Shown: positions 1 to 11,953 of the stretch, piece by piece
How positions within the stretch are numbered: the stretch's first letter is position 1
Layout: each line of letters begins with the position of its first letter
From: Triplophysa rosa
Lineage: Eukaryota > Chordata > Actinopteri > Cypriniformes > Nemacheilidae
Direction of reading: 5' to 3'
Length of the DNA: 64,000 bases
NCBI RefSeq assembly: GCF_024868665.1
Contig: NW_026634130.1
Span: forward strand, 526-64,525
Made by a program: the position numbers and the translations under genes
Notes under the pieces: model-generated
The model's database searches: none
Told to the model about the DNA's origin: nothing
Seen by the model: only the letters and a program-made list of their open reading frames with translations

Positions 1-28
1 AGTAACGAAGTATTTGTACTTCGTTACT
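1..28. repeat. Perfect 12-bp inverted repeat with 4-nt loop
   Basis: The first 28 bases fold into a perfect hairpin: the arm agtaacgaagta, a four-base loop and its exact complement. Motifs of this kind occur inside short hAT-like elements of fish. Bases 29-267 are AT-rich and hold nothing else I recognise. Confidence 0.6.
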
Positions 29-272
29 TCCCATCTCTGCTTAATGCTTATTGGCTAAGAATGTCAGCTGGTAACATATTTGAAAATCTAAGAAGTCCAC
101 AAAGTTTTTATGTGTTTTATCTAAATGTAATAATAAAAAGTATTATAAAGAGATATTTTCAATAATAAGTAATTATGGCATGTGCTTTATTTTGTTTCAT
201 TTTAATTATTTCTTGTTCCTGTTATTATGTTTGTGTACATTTTGTATATTATAATTTTCCTACAACATTATT

Positions 273-696
273 GTAACTAACCCCGCACGTCCGCTGACCA
301 CACCTCCTGCATTAACGCTCGTTCACCGTCCTTCCCCACTTTCCCCAGCCTTCTGATTACACCCTCACCTGCGCCTTGTTTATGGACTCCATATAACTCT
401 CCCGTTTTGCCCCTGTTAGTGTTCAGTATGGTTGTCGTATCCCGCATGGTGTCCGTGTGAGTATCCTTATGCGTTTGGATTATTTACCCGAATCTATCTA
501 ACTGAGGAACTTTACTGGAACTTTTGGATTTTGGGGAGTTGTTCGTTTATGTATTATTTGGACATTTGGATTATTTTGGCGTTTACCTTTTTATGTTTGA
601 TTGTGACTTGTATTATCCTTATGGCATTCTATTAAACACTTGTGTTTTCCCTGAAATCCCTGTGGCGCTCTCTCTGATCCGCCCAGAAGCGTGACA
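273..696 (+). mobile_element. Solo LTR, 424 bp, TSD attat
   Basis: The segment begins TGTAAC and ends GTGACA and is flanked on both sides by the 5-bp direct repeat attat (268-272 and 697-701). This is the signature of an LTR left after recombination between the two ends of an LTR retrotransposon. A weak TATA-like stretch and a polyadenylation-like attaaa lie inside, so transcription would run on plus. No internal region is adjacent. The short reading frame inside it is not a gene. Confidence 0.8.
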
Positions 697-910
697 ATTA
701 TTACATGAAATAAATAAGACAATCCATCAAAACAAATGCTACATGCACACATACGGTAAGGGGCTGTTTTACCATTATGCTTCATCTTATTATTGACAGG
801 GGGTCTGGTTTATGCCAGAAGTGCAGTAAACAAAAGTCACGGGTGCATTCTCAATTTTTCATTTATAAGTATTTGTTTCTATATATAAATTTTTGCTATA
901 CACACTGATG

Positions 911-1178
911 AAAATCTTCTGTGATCATTTACTCACCCTCAGGTTGGACCAAACCTTCATGAATTCAAATGAAGATATTTAGAACAATGTTAGCAACCAA
1001 ACGGGTTTTGGACACTTTTGACTTGCATAGTAAGGAAAAATACTATGAAAGTAAATGGTGCCAGAAACCTGCTTGGTAACAAAAAATCTTGAATATCTTC
1101 CGTGGTTTTCAACAGAACAAAGTCATTGATGCCAGTTTGGAACAATCTGAGGGTTAGTAAATGATGGCAGAACTTTCT
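911..1178. mobile_element. Short non-autonomous DNA element (MITE-like)
   Basis: The two ends are inverted copies of each other: 'catttactcaccctca' near 926 and 'tgagggttagtaaatg' near 1150. This end sequence is very common in cyprinid genomes. The interior (about 230 bp) is non-coding. Related fragments lie at 8690-8820 and in TIMP intron 4. Bases 702-910 show nothing recognisable. Confidence 0.6.
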
Positions 1179-3069
1179 GGAACCTCCACATCTGGCTTCT
1201 GGAAGGGACGAGGAGATCCTGAGTGACCTGCCTCCCGTAGTCGTGATTACGATCCCTCAGGCAAGAGCCCCAGCCACTAGGCGACTGTACACCTATAAGT
1301 GGTGCCTCTTCTCGTCTTGGTGTTCTTCCCGCAGGGAAGACCCACAGAGCTGTGCGATCAGTGTCGTGGTCGCACACCATTGCTGCACATCACGATCTTG
1401 TGGCAGGTAAGTCTCTCAGTCAGCACGACCTGGTCATCAGATTCCTGAGGGACGCGAGGAGGATGAATCCTCACCGACCGCACTCCGTACCCTCTTGGGA
1501 CCTTGATGTGGTGCTTGTGGGCCTAGGTATGGCCCCGTTGAGCCCCTAGGAGAAGTCGCTCCACCTCATTTCACGATGAAGACGGTTCTCCTAGTGGCGC
1601 TTGCTTCCATCAAGAGGGTAGGGGATCTGCATGCACTCTCTGTGTCCAACGAGTGCCTTGAGTTCGGGCCGGGTGACTCCCACGCGGTGCTGAGACCCCG
1701 GCCTGGCTAAGTGCACAACGTTCCCACCACTCCCTTCAGGGAACAGGTGGAAAACAAGCAGGAGCTCCCCTCCGGGGAGGAAGACCCAACCCATTCCGTG
1801 TTGTGTCCAGTATGTGCCCTGTGCCTCTAGTTGGACCGCACGCAGAGCTTCAGAAGCTCTGAGCAGCTCTTTGTCGGTTTTGGAGGACAGCAGAAGGGGA
1901 GAGCTGTCTCCAAACAGAGATTGGTGTACTGGATCGTGGACGCCATCACCTTGGCGTACCAATCCCAAGATCTCCCGTGCCCACTGGTAGTGAGGTAAGA
2001 CTGATGGCCGGCTGGGCGTACACCTGCAAAGCGCCTTCTCCCCTTCATCAGTTGAGTCAGTGCGCTGTTCCAGCTTCCCTACTTCCTCCACTGGACGAAG
2101 TATAAGCATTCCATCCATCACTAAGCACTTCAAGCTTACGAGCCGGGCGGAGCGGCTAGTATTCCAGGCCCAGTATAGGTGAGTTTCCCTCACGAGGCGA
2201 ACCCTTATACTTGAACTAGTGCTGCACACGTAGTGACTCCCCTCCTTGGGTAGACCCGTCTGACGTTTCCTCACTCTTGGTTCCCCTGTCAGTGAACCTG
2301 TGACCTCCCCTCGGTGGACTCCACCGCTTCTGTGCACCCCATTTGGGACACCGCACTACTACTCCCATGAGATCGCCCCACTGTTGAGACCATGTAGGTA
2401 TTCCACGTTTATTCTCCCTATGGCAGATGTGGTCTCCTTAGTGTTCTCCCCTCAGGCGAGGGGGTAGCGCTTCCCAGTTTTCTTTACAGTGTCGGGTGGC
2501 TATCTCGCCCCTAGAGTAGCAAAGGCCACTGCCTGTACGGTCATTAGTAAAAGCCTCTCGTCGTGATTCACGCATTGATGTCTTACTACACCACTGGAAG
2601 GTTACGATTCGTGTTTGCGCTAACTTGTGACTCGCCCAGACCGGTCAGTGTCGCTCTGCTGGAACTCGTGATGCGGTGCAGCGCCGTGGCGTTTCGTATA
2701 GGAACCCCATTCTGTCGGTTCGACACAATGTCGAGAGACCAACAGAAAGGGAATGTCTTTGTTACGTACAGTATGTAACCTCAGTTCCCTGATGGAGGGA
2801 ACGAGACGTTGTGTCCTTCATGCCACAATGCTTCGCCGTCCACTGCAGCGACCGGGAATGCCTCTCAGGTTCCTCAGCCCAAACGATAATGAATGGGCAC
2901 GCCATCTTCCTTTTATACCTGTATGTATGGGGCGGAGACTGGCATGCCATGCCATTCGCAAACTTCATTAGCTTTTTAAAAGTACAATCAGAGCTGATAG
3001 GTTCTCAAGATCAAACCCCATTCGGTCGGTTCGACACAACGTCGAGAGACCGACAGAAAAGGAAAGACA
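1179..3069 (+). pseudogene. DIRS retrotransposon, 3' half (tyrosine recombinase remnant plus terminal repeats)
   Basis: From 1352 to about 2050 the plus strand, read across several stops and frameshifts, gives a degenerate DIRS-type tyrosine recombinase. Recognisable blocks include AAHHDLVAGKSLSQHDL, FLRDARRMNP, SIKRVGDLHALSV (with the first catalytic Arg region) and RTQSFRSSEQLFVGFGGQQKG. Stops break the frame at 1546, in the middle and near 2000, and the C-terminal HxxR..Y box is not found. From about 2690 to 3069 come the DIRS terminal modules, including the palindromic unit built on ctgtcggt...accgacag, which is also present in the DIRS at 24.5-29.5 kb. The reverse transcriptase half is missing. 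It is dead and was inserted before the Tc1 remnant that now abuts its end. Confidence 0.75.
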
Positions 3070-3132
3070 TTTTTTCACAGCCTTCTTTGCTCATATTTAC
3101 CGAAGGTGCCAGTATTAGTGGAGGGCACTGTA
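3070..3132. mobile_element. Tc1/mariner terminal inverted repeat remnant
   Basis: This fragment matches the terminal inverted repeat of a common fish Tc1 element and ends ..GGCACTG followed by the TA target dinucleotide at 3131-3132. It directly follows the DIRS end, so the two elements were fused by deletion. No transposase is present. Confidence 0.55.
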
Positions 3133-3316
3133 CATTCTTTGGCGAAGCAATCTTCCAAACAATGCCTAACAACGGCCCTATAGCTGACATAAAATTTTTG
3201 TAAACCAAGGCTTCTTTGGGCTTAATGCTTTTTTTCACTTGGAAATCTGTTTTTGGCAACACATAAAATGGGTCTAATGTTAACTTGTTGCATTTATTGT
3301 AGTCATGATCAGACAT
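3133..3316 (-). other. Unrecognised open frame (about 60 codons)
   Basis: From an ATG at 3316 (minus) the frame stays open into the Tc1 remnant. It starts MSDHDYNKCNKLTLDPFYV and ends before the TA at 3131. The composition looks protein-like rather than repeat-like, but I recognise no family, and the frame only ends in Tc1 sequence. It could be a first exon or chance. Confidence 0.2.
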
Positions 3317-3337
3317 GGTAGTACAGCCACACAGCCC

Positions 3338-3367
3338 CTATGAAATAAGTTGATTCTTATTTCATAG
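3338..3367. repeat. Perfect 12-bp stem hairpin
   Basis: The arm ctatgaaataag (3338-3349) and its exact complement (3356-3367) are separated by 6 nt. The stem is too short for a typical pre-miRNA. Its function is unknown. Confidence 0.5.
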
Positions 3368-3406
3368 AAAAATAAGAGGATTCCATTTTGGCATTTTTAA
3401 AATGAT

Positions 3407-3700
3407 GTGTATATTTTAGCCCAACGCGTCACTTTTTCAACTAATAGTGTGAGAGTTACAATTTGCGAAAAAGCAGAGAAATTTTCCTCTGCCATCAACA
3501 GATACCTGAGCTTAAAGGCTGAAATGATTCTCAAAGTGAACAGTATGATGAAGAATGTGTACCTTAAATGCATGTTAAAAGCAGTAAAATCATCCATAGA
3601 ATTCATAAATGTAGATGATAATATAAGGGATTTACATCAGCAGCTTATTAAACATTGTGATGGTTTTTTAAAGTTGTCATTTTTCATATCATGCTTTTAG
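3407..3700 (+). other. Unrecognised open frame, 97 aa
   Basis: The frame is open from 3407 to 3700 and is Lys-, Ser- and Ile-rich, with helical-looking stretches (KAEKFSSAINRYLSLKAEMI). It lies downstream of and antisense to the TIMP gene. No family is recognised. In AT-rich intergenic DNA a frame of this length can be chance. Confidence 0.2.
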
Positions 3701-3799
3701 ACATGTTGCTCAATATGCATTTTTATTGAAGTCAACTAAAAAATATCCTGTTTTTACAAAGCATGCTTACTTTTCATATTACAATCAAATAGAAACATG

Positions 3800-3805
3800 T
3801 TTATT
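3800..3805 (-). promoter_or_regulatory. Candidate polyadenylation signal of the TIMP-like gene
   Basis: The complement of tttatt at 3800-3805 is AATAAA, about 190 bp past the TIMP stop codon (3997-3999) on the same strand. A second candidate lies near 3721. This is inference from position only. Confidence 0.4.
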
Positions 3806-3996
3806 TTGCATACAAAGGTTTTTAATTTGCAGATGGAAACACTCAGTGGGGGAAGAATGGGATCTTTCCTCAGAGTTAAAACAGCAGTGTTAAGTTGATT
3901 AAAAAATGGACTCTGAAGCTGAATTAGTATTAGAAAGAACAACGATTCTCAGCATCAACCAAATATCTTCTTTAAGAATGAGAAAATGCTGATCTT

Positions 3997-6900
3997 TTAG
4001 ATGCACATTGGATCTTCATCAACTTTTGAACTTGGCCTGTACCAGCTACAGATGCCGTCACTGTCCCTCAGACAGGCGTACTCCAGAGAGTCAGGAGAGT
4101 TGGTTTCCCACATACATTCTTTCTTAGATTGGGGACAACATGGACTTTCAAAACATGTAGAGATCTGTGGAGATGACAGTTTGAGGTGAGTTTGAGGTGA
4201 CGGACAGTTTGACATTGACATGAGTTTTGTGTTTGACTAATGTTAAAGGAATAGTTGTCATCCTCATGTTGCTCCAAGAGATGCAAGTACAATTTAGAGA
4301 CTGAAAGCTTCTAAATGATGATAGAAATGTTATCTTTAGGTGAACTTTCTGTTTTAATAAAGCAAAATGCACTCACTTTAATGGAGGCTTGCATGGCAGA
4401 GGTTGGCTAATTCTTGAAACTATGCCATTTTGGTAGAAAATTGTGAATACCAAAGTAAAATTTTGTAAGGTTTTGTATGCTGTATATCATTACCGTGCAG
4501 TCACAGCCCATCTTATATGTTTGTTTGAAGTTTTCTTGCTCCGTTAAGGAGAGAAGATCCCATTGCTTGACAAGGTCACACATCCCCACCTCGATTCCAT
4601 ATTTAAACCGGTGTCCTTTAAAAAAAAAAGAAAAAAGAAAGAAATTGGAAATGGGAAATTCGCTGTAAAGTTTTTATCTGTTTGACAAATTCAGCATTTG
4701 ACAACTTTTGATATCATAAATTATGGATATCGAATGAGAAAAATTGAGGCTTGTGTTTTCCAATATAAATGTGGATCTAAAAATGCAGTTGTTTCATTTT
4801 GAAATAGAACTTGCAGCAGACTGACAGGTAAAGAGGGTGTTTTGCCAATGCTGTCAGAGAAGAATAGCAACTGAAGGGCAGAAGTGCATTTTCAGATTTT
4901 AATTAAAGATTATTAGGGCACATGAATTAAAAAAGAATGACCCACATGGATAAATAATTTATAATGAACACTGCGATTTTCAACTAGTTATGTTTTCAGA
5001 ATGGCAAAAGTCGGCACTGGGCAGTTGCAAAAGCTGCAAGATGTTGTGGACTTGGGATATGGCTGCTGATTTTGTAAGTTTGCCTGCTTACAAAGAAATG
5101 AAGGGTCTATCATTTTTATGGTAAAGTAGATTTATTTTAACTGATAGAAACCGAATATCAACCAAAAAAATCAAAGGAATTTTTTTATAAAGTTATAAAT
5201 TGATTTGCATTTCAATAAGTATTTGATCCCCTACCAACCAGCAAGAATTCTGGTTCCACAGATTGGTTATGTGCCTATATGGACCACAGATTAGTCCTGT
5301 CACTTTAAGAAAGTACTCCTAAATCAGCTTGTTATGTTTATAAAAGATGCCTGCCAACAGAATCTGTATCTTCCATTTCAACCTCTCCACCACCGTGGTC
5401 AAGACCAAATAGGTTTCAAAGGATGTCAGGGACAAGATTGTAGACCTGCACAAACCTTGATAGGCAACAGACAGAACCTTGGTGAGAAGGAGACAACTGT
5501 TGGTGCGATTATTTGGAAATAGAAGAACTACAAATAAACTATCCATTGCCCTTGGACTGGAGCTCCCTGCAAGATTTCCCCAATGGGGTAAAGATGATCA
5601 TGAGAAAGGTTAAAGATCAGCCCAGAACTACACGGAAGAAGCTTTCAAGACAGTTGGGACCACAGTTAGCAAGCAAACCATTGGTAACACGCTATGCCAC
5701 AATAGATTGAAATCCTGAAGCAACCGCAAGTAGGGCTGTAGTCAAGTCCACCGTTGTCGAGTCCAAGACAAGTCCACGTCCAAAGAGGTTCGAGTCCAAG
5801 TCAAGACCGAGTCCAAAGAGGTTCGAGTCCAAGTCAAGACCTTTCTGATAGTTGGTCACCAGGTTTGCATATGTGTCAGGATACATATATGTGCTGCGGA
5901 CGAATCGTTCATTTGAACCGGTTCTTTATTTTAAGTGAACCGGTCGAACGTGTTCGCGTTTAGCGTCTCCCGTAAACACTTAATATTACCCACAAATTAA
6001 TTCAGTTCTTCACTTTCTGGCATGCATGACAGTCCCAAGGACTTGAACCAATATACCGGAGTTATTTAGTTACACCAACAGCACACACTGAACTGAACTG
6101 CTGTGTGAAGAGAGAACTTATGAACACGCGCGGCTCTCGTTCTTGAGTCGAGAGTCGGCAACAGTTTTCAGATCACAAGAAGCATGCTCTATCAATGTTT
6201 TGTTTTGAAGGAGAAAAAATATACATATATTGCTGGACTCGGTCGAGACCGACTAGAACATTTGGCGAGTCCAATGAACAAGTCCGAGAAAAGTCCGAGT
6301 GCAAATACCAACTAGTCCAAGACAAGTCCGAGATCATAAAAAAACGTCTCGAGTCCCTTCTGCCCAAGAAGACCCGTCTGGCTCGTCTGAAGTTTGACAA
6401 TGAACATCAAAATTATTCAGAAAAATGGCTTTGGAGAAAGTGCTGTGAGACCAAAATTGACTCCTGTTTTTTGAGGGAGAGAAAAGCTGACTTTGACCCC
6501 AAGAAAAAACATCCCTACAGAGAAGCACAGTGTTGGAAACATTATGCTTTAGGGCTTTTTCTCTGCTACGGCTACAGGATGACTTCACCGCATTGAGGGG
6601 CTGAGGGACGGGCCAGTATACCTTAATATCTTGGACGATAACCTCCTCCCCTTAACTAGATCACTGAAGATGGGTCGTGGATGTGGCTTTAACATGACAA
6701 AGACCCAAAACATATTGCCAAGACAACCAAAGAGTGGCTTAAGGAGAAGCACATTAAATGTCCTAGCCAGTCTCTAGACACTAGTCCTATAGAACCTCTG
6801 TGAAGGAGGCTAAAACTCCAATTTGCTGAGCGACAGCCAAGAACCCTTAAAGATTGACAGCGGAGTGGACTAAATGTATCCTGACACATGTGCAAACCTG

Positions 6901-8194
6901 GTGACCAACTATCAGAAATGTTTTACCTCTGAGCTTGCCAACAAGGTAAGTACAAAGTTATGTTTTGCTCGGGGATCAAATACTTATTTCACTGACTGAA
7001 ATGCAAATAAATTTATAACCTTTATATAACACTTTTTCCCCTGATTTTTAAAAATATATTCTGTCTCTATCAGTTAAAATAAACCTACCATAAAAATGAT
7101 AGACCCTTCATTTCTTTGTAAGCAGGCAAACTTACAAAATCAGCAGGGGATCAAATAATTATTTACCTCACTGTACATTCATATGCTTTGCCTCACAAGT
7201 CTAATAAATAAAATAATAGAACAAAAGAAAAAAAGAATTGACAGGTTTTTTATGGTAAATTTAGATTCAATGTGAGATGGCAGAGGTGTACCTGAAAGCA
7301 CGTATCGCCCCTGATCCAGTGTGATGCCACACGAGGATGAATCCGTGTAGACGTATTGAATTTGGTTTGCATTGTTAGAACATTTCAATACCTGAAAGAG
7401 AAGTTTCATTATAATGCATACATTTTGTATTGGTAGTATTTTATGGTGAATATTCTGCAAAATTGAAATTTGTGATACTCTTTCTTTTTTCTTTTTCAAG
7501 ATAGATATTCTGTAGATGAAAGACTAACATTATCGTCCATTAAATTGAATTGATTCTGATTCATTTGAGAAATGTGGATGATTGAAAGTGCAAGTAGATT
7601 AGCTCACCTTGATTGTTTTGATTTTATACCGAAATAAGTTGTTTTGATCCTTAACAGGAAGTCTGTTTCCGGTTACGTTAGCTAAAATCACTGATGGAAA
7701 ATAAAGTGGCATAAATGTTAGAAATGCTGTTTGTATAAACATCCTGAACATGACTATTCAGCACTGTGGAATTTTCACACACTCACTAATATATTGTTAA
7801 TATACAATATTTAATTATTATTGTCCCCTAACAACATTCAACAGTGGACATTGTTGTTTGTTTCTGAATCATAAACATTTCCAGCACATACTGTAAATAG
7901 TACTTTTACACTTGCTTGATTGGAAATGAAAAAATTGTATTAAAAATCGCTCATGGTTTTATATGACAAATCAACTGAAATACAGAGTTTCCTTCAGCTA
8001 AATGTGTTCTACAGTTTACAAAATTTATACAAAAATTATATTGGAAAAAATATTAGATTTGACGTACCCATTTCAGAAGAGCAGAATTGATGTTGAGGAT
8101 GTTGTGGGAAACAGCGGCAGCTCTCTGCTGTCTGTATATTCAGCCCTACAGACAAGAAGATCAGCACAACACCCAACAGTGTGACGCCCATCAT
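3997..8194 (-). CDS. TIMP-family metalloproteinase inhibitor, five exons, 199 aa
   Basis: The product is a predicted secreted inhibitor of matrix metalloproteinases. Coding exons on the minus strand are 8194-8068, 7690-7608, 7391-7292, 4615-4494 and 4164-3997. Every intron is GT-AG, the phases (1,0,1,0) fit, and the sum is 600 nt with one stop. Residues 1-25 form a signal peptide ending TAES. The mature chain then begins [13 protein letters not shown], the TIMP signature whose first Cys chelates the enzyme's zinc in the known family. Exon 2 carries an NVT glycosylation site. Exon 3 has QYVYT..CGITL, and exon 4 has [19 protein letters not shown] and GCDC. Exon 5 has [15 protein letters not shown] and ICSWY. 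The twelve usual cysteines are present, plus extra ones in exon 3, after SPC and near the C-terminus. Two in-frame ATGs (8194, 8191) open it; the second has the better context. Intron 3 holds a dead Tc1. The TIMP subtype is not decided. Confidence 0.9.
4230..4385. repeat. Fragment of cyprinid short DNA element in TIMP intron 4
   Basis: The stretch 'taaaggaatagttgtcatcctcatg' and what follows resemble the end of the same MITE-like family as 911-1178, but decayed. It fills much of the 329-bp intron between exons 4 and 5. Confidence 0.35.
5060..7173 (+). pseudogene. Decayed Tc1-like transposon inside TIMP intron 3
   Basis: The right end (7085-7173) is a Tc1 inverted repeat ending ..CACTG plus TA. 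The matching left repeat begins within the motif at about 5060, so its outermost bases are lost. Between them the plus strand carries transposase pieces in several frames. An N-terminal helix-turn-helix part lies around 5410-5720 ([19 protein letters not shown]) and catalytic-domain parts around 6360-6990, all broken by stops. It is inserted antisense to the TIMP gene and spliced out with intron 3. A second insertion (about 5723-6355) splits it. Confidence 0.7.
5723..6355. mobile_element. Nested insertion with gagtcc-rich minisatellite
   Basis: This interrupts the Tc1 transposase. It holds many copies of gagtccaag/aagtccgag words (5750-5850 and 6290-6350) and a gaacgaatcgttcatttgaa/gaaccggttc block (5900-5950) like that seen near 63.0 kb in a hAT-like element. 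An inverted scrap of Tc1 transposase C-terminus (5844-5890, repeating 6870-6918 on the other strand) shows that the site was rearranged. Confidence 0.45.
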
Positions 8195-8285
8195 GTGCAG
8201 CAGAAGTCAAATGATACTTTCTAAGGATTAGGTCTGATTTACAGGCTGTGATAGACTGTCTCCTCTCTCGATGGAAGTGGATGCA

Positions 8286-8292
8286 TTTTATA
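8286..8292 (-). promoter_or_regulatory. TATA box of the TIMP-like gene
   Basis: The minus strand reads TATAAAA here, 92 nt upstream of the first ATG, which puts the predicted transcription start near 8260. A C-rich stretch (8310-8350) lies just upstream. Position and orientation fit a TATA promoter for the gene at 3997-8194. Confidence 0.5.
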
Positions 8293-8639
8293 GTTCACAT
8301 GTCTGAGGGAGGGATCTGCCCCTCCTACCAAACAAACCCCTCCCACATTCTTATGTGTTGATGAATTAGTCCTGCATATTAAAAGATAACATACTAGAAT
8401 ACAATTATGTACAGTGCCATGTGTTGTGAAGTATAAAACAGTCTGTAATTTATTGCAGTTTGGTGCATTTTTGATTCTTTGTTGAATAACATTAACATTA
8501 GTTAATTATATGGGAATATACCAGGAAAGTTAGAATCCTGTTTGTCTGGGACACTGGTGTGGGTGTGTGGGATTTTAAGTCAGGTGTGTGGAGTGAATTC
8601 CTTTCAACAGTGAGAATAATCTATTCTTTATTTTTAAAT

Positions 8640-8820
8640 CAAATTGAATGTCACTGTAAAAAACAGTAATTTTACAAAAAAACTGAATTTTACAAAACCA
8701 ATGCAAGTCAATGGGTACCAACATTTTTTTGCCATTAAAATTCTTCAAAATATCCTCTTTGTGTTCTGCAGGAGAAAGACAAACAAGTTTGAAATAACAA
8801 GAGGGTAAGTAAATTATTTT
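8640..8820. repeat. Cyprinid interspersed repeat fragment
   Basis: The words 'tttgtgttctgcaggagaaag' and 'agagggtaagtaaatt' match one end of the MITE-like family at 911-1178. No coding potential. Bases 8300-8640 hold a short gtgtgg-rich stretch and otherwise nothing recognised. Confidence 0.4.
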
Positions 8821-9930
8821 GATTTGTATTTGTTTAACTATCCATTTAATTTACTTTAGTAATGAATACGTTATAATTGATCTGTTAAGTACAATTTGCA
8901 GCTTTCTAAAAAAGTTAAATGTGTATACTAAAAATCCAATCTACTGTATTATAAACCTAAATAACCTCTAAATTAAAAATCTGTAAGCAGTTAATTGAAA
9001 AGTAGTTACGTGACCTATAAAACATTAAATCCTGCTCTGCAGGTCATTCTTTTCTGAATCATCATATCATGATTATGTTTTTTTCAGTGGCACTTCCTTC
9101 TCTCCATTGAGCACACACACCCGTCATACGCAGGTGTGTAAAGTACTTGAGTAATTATACTTTATATTCTGTATTATTTTTTATCTGTACTTTACTCTAG
9201 TAACATTTTAACTGAAAACATTTTTAAAGGAAAAATTTAATTTTACTCCCTACAATTTCATTTACGCTTGAAAAGCATTTTTGCAGGTCATTTTCTTACA
9301 TTGCTCCTAACAAACCAAACATGTTGTGCTTATGCCATTTATTTATTAATATATGTTTAAACATACAATGTAATGAACCAAACACGTTAATTGTTCCTTG
9401 GGAATTCATGACTCGTCTCATCAATTACCACACGCAGCACCTTGATGAATGCGGTGTAGGAGGGTGTGAATTATGGTAAAGGTTTCGTAAGATTTGAAAC
9501 ACAAAGAATTTAGTCAGATCCAACAAGCCACGCCCACGGGTCAGACTCGAAACACCAAGGATTTAGTGAGAGCCATATCGTGTACATGAAGTCGGGCGCG
9601 GTAAGCACCCTAGCTCACTACACATTGGGACACTGATAACTTATTTTTCTGTGACGTAACAACTATTTCTTATCAACAACAGGCAGAACCGACATCTCTG
9701 ACTTTAGTTTTTAAATATTTGTTAAAGTACATCATGAAAAACACTTAAATTACTTTGTTACATATCAGTACATAAATTTAATATTAATATTACATTTAAA
9801 TGTTAAGCACACTGTGTTCACTGCAATACATAAAATAAGCGTTCTACTGTGCTTCATTTTGTTTAAGTTTGATCGTACGATTTTGGTTAGACAGCTTCAA
9901 AAATTGTGGCTTGATTTCCAGTAAGGGAAC

Positions 9931-10510
9931 TGTCATGATTCTGCATCATGTCAGGTATTTCTTGGTCTTGTGGCAGAATCTTGGCAGGATCCCTTGTTTC
10001 ATGTGGAGAGAGACAGTCTTGGATCTTTTGGACCGCCATACTCTCTCTCTCTCCAGGTCTAATCTCTGTTCCAGCCCTTTCGTCTCGTTATTGCTTGTTA
10101 ATTAGTTCATGTCCCACACCTGTTCCCTCTTGATTTGCTCCCCTTTATATAGCCCTCATGTTTCACTGTCCTGTGTTCGGTTATTGTGTGTGTTTCATTC
10201 TCGTGCTTGTCTGTGGATATACCCCTGTGCCTTGTGCTGTGTTCGCTGCCATTTACTGTTACCCACGCTCGTGATCCTGTTTGTGATTATTCTGTCAAGT
10301 AAGTCTAGTTTAGTATTAGTTCTGTTGTAGACATACCAAGTGTTGTATAGTCTCTGTTAGTTTAGTGTAGTCAGTCTGTGTTCCTGTTTACTGTATTATT
10401 GTTTTACCTCCCCGTGGGTCCTTGTTTTGTGTTTTATTAATAAATCTCATTTGTTAACCCCTAATTCCCTGCTGCCTGCAATTGGGTTCTCTGCCGAGTG
10501 TTTCATGACA
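9931..10510 (+). mobile_element. Solo LTR, 580 bp, TSD ggaac
   Basis: It starts TGTCATGA, ends TCATGACA, and is flanked by ggaac at 9926-9930 and 10511-10515. The orthologous position in the second unit copy (around 34916) has a single ggaac and no insert, so this is a proven insertion after the unit copies split. An aataaa signal lies near its 3' end. Confidence 0.9.
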
Positions 10511-11953
10511 GGAACATATGCTGCATCCCAATTCTCCTACTTACACTATGCCCTTAAAGTACAGTATGTACTGTTTTTGTTATGGAAAGTATGTCCATTT
10601 TAGTGCGCAGCAAAACAAGATGCATCCATGTTCCCTAGACGAAGCTGTGGTTGTTAACAGTCACAATAATCAAAATACAGCCCTTCTTTGCATTTAAGTA
10701 TGTATTTATTCATAATTTCATTTGTAATGTTTACTGTATACTTTTATTAATTAAGCGAAGCATCACTTATTTAATTTTATTAATGCAGTGTGGCGTCACT
10801 AAACTTGCAGTGAGTTTATTTATTAATTTTATTTAATGTTTATTATAAAATTTTCACCGAAAACAATAGACCATCCATGTACATTAACAATACTCATTTC
10901 AGCATACTATGATTTGGGAAATACTAATTCTAATTTTGAATACTCTTTAGGACAGATAGTTTGCGAATTGGGACGCAGCTAGTGAGAGCATCAATGTTCA
11001 CTGGTTTTTGAGTTGCATTGTGGGAATTTTAAGGGAACAAAAGTTTTAGTGCACTGGAAGACATTTGCAAATGGGACAGCCCTTAAAATGGCAGACTCGC
11101 TGATCAGTGCCCGGACTACTGAACAAGAGGGCTGATTTCATAGTGCATAGGTCTTCAACCCTGTTCCTGGGGACCCAATGTCCTGCAATATTTGTTGTCC
11201 AACTGCTTCAGAATACCTGACTTGTAATTTTCAGGTGATCCTGAAGAGCTTGATTAGCTGGTTCGGGTGTGTTTGATTAGGGCTGGAGCTAAACCAGGGG
11301 TGCATTCCAGTCCAAATTGTTACACAGTGTCTATAAATCAACATTATTTCTGCAATTCTTCTAATACATTTTCTAAGTTTTTCTTAAACTGCAGAACACA
11401 TTTACCTGAAGAGAACACTGTTTTTCAGTTGATTTGTCATGTATCTATAAAACCATGAGCAATTTCCAATACCATTTTTCATTTCTTATTACACTCTGAA
11501 AAATCAAGATGCTTTACGATGCCATAGAATAACTTTTTTTGTCTAAACGGTTCTGTAACTAGGAACCATTAACATCCGAAGAAACTTTCTGTCTTACAAA
11601 AGATTATTTGTTGCGAAAAAGAGGTTCTTCAGATTATCAAAAGGTAAGAAAGAGATGGTTCTTAAAGAACTTCTGACTGAATGGTTCTTTGTGGAACCAG
11701 AAATTATTATATCACATTCAATCATATAGAACAGTGGTCGGGAATATGGCTCGCGAGCGACAAGTTGCTCTTTTCAAAAATCATGTGGATCACCAGGTGT
11801 CTGACCCTTTACCAACATTTGATCGTTAAAAAAACATCATTATACACATATGAATATTTCAGGTTGTCCTGGACAATGCACGCATGCAGTGCTATGCGCA
11901 AGCGTCACGACACTAATCAACGGCAAACAACGTTTCTATGGAAATCTCGTTTC

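Noticed and set aside
1591..2337. 248-codon minus-strand frame
   Set aside because: It is the antisense shadow of the plus-strand DIRS recombinase remnant.
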